DNA from: Anaerocolumna aminovalerica
Lineage (GTDB): Bacteria > Bacillota > Clostridia > Lachnospirales > Lachnospiraceae
Reading direction: 5' to 3'
NCBI RefSeq assembly: GCF_900115365.1
Contig: NZ_FOWD01000038.1
Location: 1-38,397, forward strand
DNA: 38,397 nt
The notes below the pieces were generated by a model, which worked only from the letters and a program-made list of their open reading frames with translations, ran no database searches and was not told the DNA's origin. Positions 8,090 through 15,641 of this stretch are shown here, piece after piece (positions within the stretch are counted from its first letter, which is position 1; each line of letters opens with the position of its first letter). Made by a program: the position numbers and the translations under genes.

Positions 8090-9442
8090 CTATTCAATCA
8101 ATTGATCTAAGAATTGACTTAGAGTTTTTCCGATCTGCCCCACAAACGGATCCGGTTCATAAGGAATCCTGCTGCAAGTCAGCTTTCCCATATATTTTAG
8201 AATTTCACGAAATCTGCTTCCGTCTACAAAATTAAACAAATATCTTACACTTTTCTTTTCACACACCAACTTTAATGCCTTTTCTGTTTCCTCTAATTCC
8301 CACTCCTTCCCTCCGCAAACCAGTAACGGAATATCGGAATTCAAAAAATCCTCATAATTGTCCTGATTTAATTTTCCATAGTCTAATATTTTTACCGGAT
8401 ATGCCTCCAATTGAGCAGGCAGGGGAACACGACAGCCGGGAAGCATATAACAGTTATGTACAATATAAGCACCGTCTTTAATCTTATTTTGTTTATATCT
8501 GTTTAATATAGAAGAAACATGGTCAGAATTATTTTTTTCCATATAGAGTGCCTTCATAGACTTTTGAGAATAATAATTGACAATTAAAAATCCAAGATGG
8601 GTTGTTCCAATCCGCTCCTGTGAGCCTGCAATTGCTATGGTAATAGACTTTCTTGATTCATCCTTTACCTTTACATTTTTTTGATGCAAATCTAATAATT
8701 TCTTCTTTAATGCGAATACACAGGAGTAACGTAACATAGGATAATACTGAAGACACTGCTTCATAATTCCTTGCAAAGGAGCAGAGCAATTTCTCAACCT
8801 ATTCTTAACACTCCTCTTTTGTTCGGTAACATTATAACTTTTGCCGGTTACCATAAAATAGATTAAAGTTCCTATTCCATATACATCCGTTCTTTCATCC
8901 GGTGTATGTCCACTATATAATTCCGGAGCAGCAAATCCTTTTGTACCAAGAGAATATTTGCGTTTACCTGTTTCATTCTTGTAACTGGAGGCTCCAAAAT
9001 CAATTAGCTTTACTTGATTCTCAGAAATAATAATATTATCCGGTTTTAAGTCCAAATGCAAAACGGGATTGTGAGTGGAATAAAGATATTGCAATAAATC
9101 GCAAAGTTGAATGGTAAATTCAATGATTGTTTTTTCCGGAATGTGCTCAGATTGATTTCTCAGCACTTTCAAAGACCGCCCTTCAATATATTCCTCAATA
9201 ATATATGAATATTCAGCATCTTCCTCAAAATCAAAGATGGTGGGAATACAAGAGTGGCATAGATTTTTTAGAATATGAGCTTCATTCAGTAATTGTGAAT
9301 GTAAAATATGATCCTTACGGATGCGCTTAATAGCTCTTAGGGTATTGAGTTTAGTGTGTAAGCATAAAAAAACATCCGCAGTTCCTCCATGCCCCAACAC
9401 CTTTATAATTTGGTATTTATGAAACCATATCTGGTTTGTCAT
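8090..9442 (-). CDS. Ser/Thr protein kinase fused to a degenerate MinD/ParA-like domain
   Basis: The N-terminal ~255 residues form a Hanks-type kinase. They show GHGGTADV (17-24), catalytic Lys39 in RAIKRI, HLDLKPDN with Asp131, DFG at 148-150, GTKGFAAPEL around 166-175, and DVYGIGTLIYFMVTG. The Arg of HRD is Leu, so it is a non-RD kinase. There is no membrane segment and no PASTA repeats, so it is not PrkC. Residues ~266-450 are a MinD-like domain opening with ITIAIAGSQERIGTTHLG, again without P-loop lysines, and ending in RIPYEPDPF like the next gene. Kinase activity looks intact. The target is unknown, though the downstream homologue is an obvious candidate partner. Confidence 0.82.
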   Translation of the reverse strand: MTNQIWFHKYQIIKVLGHGGTADVFLCLHTKLNTLRAIKRIRKDHILHSQLLNEAHILKNLCHSCIPTIFDFEEDAEYSYIIEEYIEGRSLKVLRNQSEHIPEKTIIEFTIQLCDLLQYLYSTHNPVLHLDLKPDNIIISENQVKLIDFGASSYKNETGKRKYSLGTKGFAAPELYSGHTPDERTDVYGIGTLIYFMVTGKSYNVTEQKRSVKNRLRNCSAPLQGIMKQCLQYYPMLRYSCVFALKKKLLDLHQKNVKVKDESRKSITIAIAGSQERIGTTHLGFLIVNYYSQKSMKALYMEKNNSDHVSSILNRYKQNKIKDGAYIVHNCYMLPGCRVPLPAQLEAYPVKILDYGKLNQDNYEDFLNSDIPLLVCGGKEWELEETEKALKLVCEKKSVRYLFNFVDGSRFREILKYMGKLTCSRIPYEPDPFVGQIGKTLSQFLDQLIE

Positions 9443-9509
9443 CCTCTCCTTTCCTGTTAGATATAATCAAATGCAAAAGAAAATGGTAAATCAAGTAAAT
9501 CCTATAAAT

Positions 9510-9538
9510 ATTATATCCAATTACCTATTTTTTCTCAA
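9510..9538 (-). promoter_or_regulatory. Sigma-A-type promoter of the kinase operon
   Basis: On the minus strand TTGAGA and TATAAT are separated by exactly 17 nt, about 68 nt before the kinase ATG. The -10 is perfect consensus. Confidence 0.7.
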
Positions 9539-9663
9539 CCTTTTTTCACATAGTTTTTTTACCAAACTTTTCTATCCATCTTTGGCAATAATTTTGGATG
9601 AATTTTGTGTCAAAATAGAAAGAATAACGTAAACTATTAATAAATGTTTCATATATAATCATA

Positions 9664-9692
9664 TTGACTTTAGTTAATATTTAAATTATACT
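9664..9692 (+). promoter_or_regulatory. Sigma-A-type promoter of mecA
   Basis: TTGACT and TATACT are separated by 17 nt, giving a leader of roughly 98 nt before the mecA ATG. It faces away from the kinase promoter in a 354-nt divergent intergenic region. Confidence 0.75.
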
Positions 9693-9796
9693 TTGTTTAC
9701 ACAACATAGACTAATGAATTACAGCTTATATTATATTATGTTGTATCACTTTATTGTTAAATTTTCAGGCCAGCACATAGAAAAGGATGTGATTCT

Positions 9797-10585
9797 ATGA
9801 AGATAGAAAAAATTAGCGATACGCAGATTCGTTGTACTTTAAGTAGAGACGATTTAGTTGACAGAGAGTTACGAATTAGTGAACTAGCTTACGGCAGTGA
9901 AAAAGCAAAGGCCTTGTTTCGAGATATGATGCAACAAGCAAATTATGAATTTGGTTTTGAAGCAGAGGATATTCCTTTGATGATTGAAGCTATCCCAGTT
10001 TCTCCTGAATGCTTAGTTTTGGTTATAACTAAGGTAGAAGATCCTGATGAATTAGATACTAGGTTTTCAAAATTTTCTCCTGATTCAGAAGATATGGATG
10101 TATATGATGAAGACGAGGATGAGGAACCTTATGCTGATGAAATAAATTCTTATGGTCAATCAGATGATTATATGGAAGATTCTATAGACGATAATAAAGG
10201 AGATTTTGTACCTTTAACAGATGCATTATCTTTTCACAAGGAGGAAAAGTTAGCAAAAGTTACTACAGCGGACAGTATTTCTTATCCGCCTAACTTGCTA
10301 AAGATATTTACCTTCCGTTCACTAAATGAAGTAATTAGATTATCAAGTATCATTGGCAGCTTTTATACAGGTACCAACACCTTATACAAAAACCCTTCTT
10401 CCTCCATGTACTATCTGGTTCTAAGCAGATCAGCACATTCACCGGAAGAATTTAATAGAATCTGCAATATCATTTTAGAATACGGAAAACAGGAACGCTT
10501 TACCTATGCTAGTCCATATTATTATGAAGAACACTTTGAAACAATTGTAAAGAATAATGCAGTCCAAGTACTTTCTAAAATGTAA
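9797..10585 (+). CDS. mecA: Adaptor protein MecA
   Basis: MecA delivers substrates to the ClpC ATPase for ClpCP proteolysis. The N-terminal substrate-binding domain is recognisable from MKIEKISDTQIRCTLSRDDL through MMQQANYEFGFE. A long acidic linker (about residues 92-130, rich in Asp/Glu) follows, then the C-terminal ClpC-binding domain with YPPNLLKIFTFRSLNEVIRLS and YYLVLSRSAHSPEEF. At 262 residues it is longer than Bacillus MecA (about 218), the extra length being in the linker. A consensus promoter lies upstream and a strong hairpin follows. Confidence 0.9.
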   Translation: MKIEKISDTQIRCTLSRDDLVDRELRISELAYGSEKAKALFRDMMQQANYEFGFEAEDIPLMIEAIPVSPECLVLVITKVEDPDELDTRFSKFSPDSEDMDVYDEDEDEEPYADEINSYGQSDDYMEDSIDDNKGDFVPLTDALSFHKEEKLAKVTTADSISYPPNLLKIFTFRSLNEVIRLSSIIGSFYTGTNTLYKNPSSSMYYLVLSRSAHSPEEFNRICNIILEYGKQERFTYASPYYYEEHFETIVKNNAVQVLSKM

Positions 10586-10648
10586 TATGGTATTTATAAT
10601 ATCCTATTATAGGACTGTTAAAAAACTGTTACAGCATTTTACAAACAA

Positions 10649-10697
10649 AAAGAGTTATGAGATGAATAATTAAGACTTATTCGCCTCATAACTCTTT
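10649..10697. terminator. Strong bidirectional terminator between mecA and the DUF1858 gene
   Basis: AAAGAGTTATGAG pairs perfectly with CTCATAACTCTTT, continuing inward with GAATAA/TTATTC around a 7-nt loop. Flanking A and T runs suit both directions for these convergent genes. Confidence 0.9.
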
Positions 10698-10708
10698 ATT
10701 TCTTATAC

Positions 10709-10915
10709 TTAGTTCTTTGTAGCAAGATATTCATTGATATTCGCTAATAATTCATCTGCATCCATACCATGAACCATAGCTGCTTCTTCTAAAGTTTCTG
10801 CTTGAGAAGATGGGCATCCTACGCAGTGCATTCCGGAACCTAATAATATAGGAACTATTCCTTGATCTACCATAATAATTTCACCGATAGTCATGTCTTT
10901 AGTCACTTGTGCCAT
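10709..10915 (-). CDS. DUF1858 / redox-disulfide domain protein
   Basis: The 68-residue protein belongs to the small DUF1858 (hybrid-cluster-protein-associated disulfide) family. The opening [28 protein letters not shown] pattern is typical, and CVGC forms the redox or metal-binding CxxC. AGGAGGT lies six bases before the ATG. In anaerobes these proteins accompany Fe-S and nitrosative-stress genes; the nearby ferredoxin fits. The exact role is unknown. Confidence 0.85.
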   Translation of the reverse strand: MAQVTKDMTIGEIIMVDQGIVPILLGSGMHCVGCPSSQAETLEEAAMVHGMDADELLANINEYLATKN

Positions 10916-11182
10916 ATCGATTACCTCCTAATCTTTATATGAAAACTATAAATAATATGCTAAATTGCTACTTCATTATAAGCTAAGTTTTATTGTCAGT
11001 CAAGGAAGAATTTTGATGCTCATATACAATTTTTTAAAGGAGAAAACAGCGGAATTCAACCTTCACTTAAGGAAAAAGATGTGTTATCCTTAAAGTTTGA
11101 TAAAATTTTATCTTTTACTTGTATTATTTTATGTTATGTATTAAAATAGGTACTGAATTAAAAATAGAGGAGGATTAAAATC

Positions 11183-11350
11183 ATGGCATATAAAATTAGT
11201 GAAGAATGTATTAGCTGTGGAGCTTGCGCTGGAGAATGTCCAGTTGGAGCAATCTCTGAAGGTGCAAATCATTACGAAATCGATCCAGATGCTTGCATCG
11301 ATTGTGGATCATGTGAAGCAACATGTCCTACAGGTGCTATCGAGGCTTAA
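11183..11350 (+). CDS. 2[4Fe-4S] ferredoxin, 55 residues
   Basis: This short gene encodes a classical clostridial ferredoxin. CISCGACAGECPVGA and CIDCGSCEATCPTGA give eight cysteines in two CxxCxxCxxxCP motifs for two [4Fe-4S] clusters. The start MAYKISEEC is the family norm, and AGAGGAGG sits nine bases before the ATG. It is a cytoplasmic low-potential electron carrier for enzymes such as PFOR, hydrogenase and aldehyde:ferredoxin oxidoreductase. It stands alone and is followed by a large hairpin. Confidence 0.97.
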   Translation: MAYKISEECISCGACAGECPVGAISEGANHYEIDPDACIDCGSCEATCPTGAIEA

Positions 11351-11366
11351 TATATTCAAAAAAACA

Positions 11367-11449
11367 GGGGCTGCTTTATAATAAGCTTACATATCAGAGC
11401 GATTGCTATGCAACGTAATCTGAAGATCCGCTTATTATAATGTAGCTCC
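11367..11449 (+). terminator. Long hairpin after the ferredoxin gene
   Basis: GGGGCTGCTTTATAATAAGC pairs with GCTTATTATAATGTAGCTCC (17 of 20 positions), with a 43-nt apical part that folds further (CAGA...TCTG, TTGC...GCAA). CTTTCATTT follows. It probably stabilises or ends the abundant ferredoxin mRNA. It is unusually large for a simple terminator. Confidence 0.65.
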
Positions 11450-11611
11450 TTTCATTTATATAATAATATGAATACATATATCCGGTTCATATACTTTTTC
11501 ATTTATTTTCTCATGTACTTTGTATTAAATTATTCTTATGTTTTTTAATTCTCTGATAGAATTAATTACCCTTCCACTTATTCGTTTTCTTTAATGATTC
11601 CGGTATAAAAA

Positions 11612-12265
11612 TTATTTTAATTTAAATAAACCTTTTTTCTTTCTTTTTTTATCTCTTGCTGCTGCGTACTCAGCTCGTCCAAATTGAATATCTCTTAATG
11701 TCCTGTCGAATTGTTTAAATCGTTCTTCTTCTCGTTCTTCTTTTATTCGGAGTAAATAATCCATTTCTTTAATCACGCTGTTTGTAACGGCATCGCTAAC
11801 GGTTTCTGACAACACTTCATTATTATCTTTTAAAACTTCCGCTATCATATTGCTCATAATAACTTTAAATTGTTCCAATTTTTCCAGGGAGCTTGCCATC
11901 ATTGTTTCATCATTAGGTTTATCCGAGTCCTGAATAGTAAGTGAGGTTAAGTTAAGACTTTCGTTGATACCGTCCATGTACTTTTTATCCCATTCCTGCT
12001 GTACTTTTTCAACTTCATTGGTATCCATATTTCTAAGTTTCATTATTTCGGGAAGAAGCATTTTGATTGCCCGCAATTGATATCCCTTCTCCTTTAATAC
12101 TTTTACGGCTTTTAGAATATCAACATCCTCCTGCCGATAGTACCTGTGCCCCATCTCATTCCTTGGTATATGTAATTCCAGTTCCTCTTCCCAATACCTT
12201 AAGGTATGTTGTTCCACTTCTAATTGTTTTGAGGCATCTGATATAATGTATCGGATTTCTCCCAT
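11612..12265 (-). CDS. MerR-family transcriptional regulator
   Basis: The N-terminal ~70 residues form a MerR winged helix, with ASKQLEVEQHTLRYWEEEL, GHRYYRQEDVDILKAVKVLKEKGYQLRAIK. The remaining ~140 residues are charged, helical and probably coiled-coil, with a Lys/Arg-rich end, and contain no cysteine pattern for metal sensing. At 217 residues it resembles the DUF3967/RacA-like MerR proteins rather than metal sensors. GAGGAGG lies seven bases before the ATG. Its target is not evident; the AT-rich island begins directly upstream of it. Confidence 0.8.
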   Translation of the reverse strand: MGEIRYIISDASKQLEVEQHTLRYWEEELELHIPRNEMGHRYYRQEDVDILKAVKVLKEKGYQLRAIKMLLPEIMKLRNMDTNEVEKVQQEWDKKYMDGINESLNLTSLTIQDSDKPNDETMMASSLEKLEQFKVIMSNMIAEVLKDNNEVLSETVSDAVTNSVIKEMDYLLRIKEEREEERFKQFDRTLRDIQFGRAEYAAARDKKRKKKGLFKLK

Positions 12266-12542
12266 AAGTCTTCCTCCTCTGCTATTTTTTTACATTACTT
12301 TTATTATAGCACAGCTTCATTGCATTTCAATACACTTAACAAACTTTCTCAAGAAACTTGTCGACACCATCATCCAAGAGCTTGTCCCACTCAGCACACA
12401 TGGACAAAAACCTACAGCATAAAACATAAAATCTAAATTTTGATAAACAAGCATAAAGTATATCTCTACTCTACATATAGTTATTCTATACAATTTAGTA
12501 TATAATTGTAACAGGAATAAATGTATCTAAAGGAGAATAGAA

Positions 12543-13112
12543 ATGGAAGAAAAATCAAATAAGTCGTTGAAATATTTAAAGACAGTATTCATGGTATCTC
12601 TATTCATTTGTATAGACCAATTAATAAAGGTAATTATTTTGAACAATTATATGAATAAAAAATTTTACTTTATAAACAACATGATAGGCTTTGAACCAAT
12701 AATTAACACAAAATATTCCTATATCAATTCTTTGGGTAACTTTGGTATTGGTCTGACAGCCCATATCATCGGCGTCTTAATAGCCATACTAATAACTATA
12801 ATAATATACTTCTTTATAAATGAAACATATGGTACCAATCCTTTCCAAGAATTTATCTTCATCTTCCTATTTTCAGGTTCCTTCTGTTCTCTTATTGATA
12901 AGATAATATGGGGAGGCAGCTTAGATTATATACTGGTAGAAGGATTCTTTACCTTTGATTTAAAAGATGTGTATATTACTATTTTTGAAGTACTAATAAT
13001 ATCTTGCGTTATATTCAATTATAAAGGTCTTAGAAAATTTGATGAAAAGAAATTTTTTCGGGAATTAAAAGACTATATAAAAGAAAAATTAACAAAAAAA
13101 CAACACTCATAA
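12543..13112 (+). CDS. Divergent signal peptidase II (LspA-like) membrane protein
   Basis: The 189-residue protein has four predicted membrane segments (about 13-33, 68-91, 102-122, 142-160), the LspA topology. CIDQLIKVIIL matches the family DQxxK box. The two catalytic-aspartate regions are recognisable as SLIDKI (Asp119, with Ser replacing Asn of GNxxDR) and FDLKDVYI (Asp142, cf. FNxAD). Both aspartates are kept, so activity is possible, but the surrounding boxes are divergent. It is therefore probably a paralogue rather than the housekeeping lspA. AAGGAG precedes the ATG. It lies in a markedly AT-rich accessory island. Confidence 0.68.
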   Translation: MEEKSNKSLKYLKTVFMVSLFICIDQLIKVIILNNYMNKKFYFINNMIGFEPIINTKYSYINSLGNFGIGLTAHIIGVLIAILITIIIYFFINETYGTNPFQEFIFIFLFSGSFCSLIDKIIWGGSLDYILVEGFFTFDLKDVYITIFEVLIISCVIFNYKGLRKFDEKKFFRELKDYIKEKLTKKQHS

Positions 13113-13323
13113 AAGAATTCCTACATCAAAAGCGGGTAGTAATAATAAATAATTTGAATTTGGAATTTCTAATATAAATGCAAAATAGTATTATAAGATT
13201 TTTCATATTGTTTACCATTTTATTTACTATCACCAATTAATTACATAATTAGCACAAAATATTACAATTATATAAAGAATGTTATAAATTTCTATTAAAT
13301 ATAGTAAAATATTACAAAACGTG

Positions 13324-13353
13324 TTGACTTAAAATTACAATATGTGGTAGGAT
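13324..13353 (+). promoter_or_regulatory. Likely promoter of the secreted-protein gene
   Basis: TTGACT and TAGGAT are spaced 18 nt apart, about 70 nt before the chosen ATG. The rest of 13113-13423 is AT-rich without another gene that I can support. Confidence 0.5.
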
Positions 13354-13423
13354 AATTATGTAAATAATAGATTTGTCGACAACATTCATTATTTTACAAA
13401 AATTAGAGAAAGGGTTGTATAAT

Positions 13424-14371
13424 ATGAAAAAAATAACTAAGCGGTTTATAGCCTCAATTCTATCAATAGTACTAATATCTAATTTGGGAGTTAGTGCTTT
13501 AGCAGCAAGTGATACTAAAAATATTTCATCTAATCTTGATTATCAAATAGTAGATCAAAATACAGTAATAGTTAATGACTATACTTATCAATTAGAACAA
13601 ATTGATTCTCAAAATTATACAATAAGTACAATTAAGGATAATCAATTAGTGCAAACAATTAATGCCTCTATTGGAAAAGATGAAATCTATGTAACAAACT
13701 ATAGAAATAGTGAAGGTATTATAAGTTCTAAACCTATAACAACTGAAACACCAAAATTATCCGAAGTAATTCAATTTAATACTAATGGTTCCTTTCAAGA
13801 AGACATAAGCGCTAATGCAATCGAAAATAACTCTGTGGGAATTATGGGAACTGAGACTTATATTGGTTATGTAACCTATAGAGTATATAATCCATACACG
13901 GGTACTTCTTATGAAACACTAAATTTTTATAAAGACTTTTATAATTCTTATCATGGTGACTTTACTTTAAATGCAGGTGTAGGAACTTCACTTTCATATA
14001 TACTATCTGCGCTTATTGGTGGTTTTACTACTATGTTAACTATGAATTTTGCAATCGGATTTATAACTACATTGGGAGTAAGTGTGGCTGGTGATAAAAT
14101 ATCTAGTGCAATTAGCGCATCAGTAAATGGTACAGTATATAAATATGGACTTATTGCAAAAGATGTCCCTTCTTCTAGAACACGTAGCTATGAAGGAGCT
14201 AGAATCGTAGCTACTACATGGGACAATTTAAATCATAAACCAATTACAAAAACATATTATGATGGGTATTATCCCGAATTTATTACAAAACAAGATATAT
14301 CAGTAGCTTACGCAATATACTCTGATTTTTGGCTTGATTCAATGGACGTCTATTCATGGAATCCTTATTGA
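13424..14371 (+). CDS. Secreted protein with internal hydrophobic glycine-rich segment, unknown
   Basis: I do not recognise the family. The ATG at 13424 is chosen because AGAAAGGG precedes it and a clean signal peptide follows (KKITKRF, hydrophobic core, SALAA cleavage site near residue 30). An earlier in-frame start would spoil the signal. The middle is Asn/Thr/Ile-rich and extended. Around residues 185-240 lies a long hydrophobic stretch rich in Gly, Ser, Ala and Thr (GVGTSLSYILSALIGG, then FAIGFITTLGVSVAG), like a membrane-inserting hairpin. The C-terminal ~70 residues are Tyr/Trp-rich. The layout (export signal, buried hydrophobic hairpin, adjacent small membrane protein) resembles a secreted pore-forming toxin with an immunity gene; this is inference only. 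Confidence 0.7.
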   Translation: MKKITKRFIASILSIVLISNLGVSALAASDTKNISSNLDYQIVDQNTVIVNDYTYQLEQIDSQNYTISTIKDNQLVQTINASIGKDEIYVTNYRNSEGIISSKPITTETPKLSEVIQFNTNGSFQEDISANAIENNSVGIMGTETYIGYVTYRVYNPYTGTSYETLNFYKDFYNSYHGDFTLNAGVGTSLSYILSALIGGFTTMLTMNFAIGFITTLGVSVAGDKISSAISASVNGTVYKYGLIAKDVPSSRTRSYEGARIVATTWDNLNHKPITKTYYDGYYPEFITKQDISVAYAIYSDFWLDSMDVYSWNPY

Positions 14372-14435
14372 TTATCATGAGGTAATTTTATACTTATATT
14401 AAATAGGTATATTTCAATCTACTAAAAGTACAACT

Positions 14436-14524
14436 ATATAGATACTACATAATAATATATATAAATATATACCATTTTATAATCATAAAATACTAAAAAT
14501 ATAATTATTTTGTAGTATCTATAT
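14436..14524. repeat. Long AT-rich inverted repeat
   Basis: ATATAGATACTACA at 14436 and TGTAGTATCTATAT at 14511 are perfect complements. Pairing extends inward to about 20 of 21 positions, and a second hairpin (ATTTTAT/ATAAAAT) lies inside the spacer. It sits just after the secreted-protein gene and may end its transcript, but there is no T tract. Confidence 0.65.
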
Positions 14525-14536
14525 TTCAACAATTAG

Positions 14537-14568
14537 TTTTATAAAACAAAATACTTTGTTTTATAAAA
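14537..14568. repeat. Perfect 14-bp inverted repeat upstream of the membrane-protein gene
   Basis: TTTTATAAAACAAA and its exact complement flank a 4-nt spacer, ending 20 nt before the TTG start. It could be an operator controlling the downstream gene or an RNA hairpin in its leader. It is too AT-rich for a robust terminator. Confidence 0.7.
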
Positions 14569-14588
14569 GATATAGAGGGGGTAATAAT

Positions 14589-15131
14589 TTGAAGAAAAAG
14601 TTAACGAAAAATATTTGCTTTATTATAGTATTACTTGCTTTTATTATAGGAGCATATTTATTTCATTTAAAATTTAAAATTATAGGTAATGAATTAGAAA
14701 ATGAGGTAACAAGTATTATAAAAGAAAAAATAAAAACAAATAAAAATTTTGTTGGTAATAATCGATTGAGTGGTAATGAATCAATAAAGATTGTACAAAG
14801 TTCTCAGGAAGGTCTTTTAAAAGTTTTTGGCGGACAGATTATTACTAATGAACAACCTATAACTTTTATGATAACATTTAAAAAGCATCCTTTATTTGAT
14901 CTTTATATGTATGATAAATTTACATCAAGTGTAAAGTCTTCTGATTCCAATTCTATTATATTATTTTCTTCATACGGATTCGTTAATTATGATAGTAAAA
15001 TAAACTTTGAAAATTGTAAAATTTTTATAGAAAAAAAACCTAGTTATAAAAAAATACTACCTCCGCCATTAGTAGGTATTGTTATTTATACAATTTTATT
15101 TAATAAGAAGAAAAAAATAATAAGTAAATAA
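14589..15131 (+). CDS. Small two-pass membrane protein, unknown; possible immunity partner
   Basis: The frame reads about 180 residues from a TTG start at 14589, chosen because GAGGGGG lies seven bases upstream and a KKKLTKN signal-anchor start follows. One membrane segment lies at residues ~9-26 and another near ~154-171, with a Lys-rich C-terminal tail (NKKKKIISK). The ~125-residue region between them is Lys/Asn/Ser-rich. Both ends hydrophobic with a soluble middle is a common immunity-protein or small sensor layout. Codon use is as AT-rich as the preceding gene, suggesting they arrived together. No family is recognised. Confidence 0.65.
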   Translation: MKKKLTKNICFIIVLLAFIIGAYLFHLKFKIIGNELENEVTSIIKEKIKTNKNFVGNNRLSGNESIKIVQSSQEGLLKVFGGQIITNEQPITFMITFKKHPLFDLYMYDKFTSSVKSSDSNSIILFSSYGFVNYDSKINFENCKIFIEKKPSYKKILPPPLVGIVIYTILFNKKKKIISK

Positions 15132-15206
15132 TAATTTATTTAATAAAAGTTAACTTATAATCCTTAATATATCAACAAGTATTATCAATAAAAATTCAAA
15201 CTAGGT

Positions 15207-15236
15207 AAGGTATGTGGTTTATCTCATACCTTTTTT
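15207..15236 (+). terminator. Intrinsic terminator closing the AT-rich island
   Basis: AAGGTATG and CATACCTT form a perfect 8-bp stem around a 10-nt loop, followed by TTTTG. It ends plus-strand transcription from the membrane-protein gene. Confidence 0.88.
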
Positions 15237-15352
15237 GTTTCATAAAAGCAATACGATAATAGTGCCAATTAAAATTTTTAACTCAAAAATTCTTATTATT
15301 CAGGGTATATTATTGTCAGCCCAAAAAAGGCAAAAGAATAATTCCATACACA

Positions 15353-15628
15353 GCTTTGCCCCCACAACCTAAATTGACCTTAGAGAGTAGGACATGGTAT
15401 ATATTTCTTGTGACTTTGAGAAATTCGCTATGGTTCTTATACGATAGAAATCGCGCCAATATTTAAAAATTGTGATGTTTGAGCCGGGTACAACCCGGCG
15501 AGTTCGCAATTTTTAAATATGCTCTCAGCGATTACTATCGTATTAGAACCATCGAATTTCTCTATGGAACAAGAAATATATACCATATCCTACTCTCTAA
15601 GGTCTCTATAACCTCTATCGGGCAAAGC
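15353..15628. repeat. 276-bp imperfect palindrome, MITE-like
   Basis: The ends GCTTTGCCC and GGGCAAAGC are exact complements, and the arms pair almost throughout to a central GCCGGGT-ACA-ACCCGGC stem at 15483-15499. Long matching blocks include ACCTTAGAGAGTAGGA, ATGGTATATATTTCTTG, GAGAAATTCG, ACGATAG and ATATTTAAAAATTG, separated by short mismatched patches. No transposase is inside. It lies 13 bases after the dnaB stop in the gap of the convergent pair. I read it as a non-autonomous palindromic element or large structured RNA; it would also stop dnaB transcription. Confidence 0.8.
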
Positions 15629-15641
15629 GTCCTATTTCATT

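Noticed and set aside
11199-11381. Alternative frame across the ferredoxin gene
   Set aside because: The overlapping 55-residue frame at 11183-11350 has two perfect ferredoxin cluster motifs and a strong SD, so the other frame is a shadow.
12543-13112. Housekeeping lspA
   Set aside because: The catalytic-box residues around both Asp are altered (Ser for Asn in GNxxDR, FDLKD for FNxAD) and the gene lies in an AT-rich island without the usual rluD neighbour, so it is more likely a paralogue.
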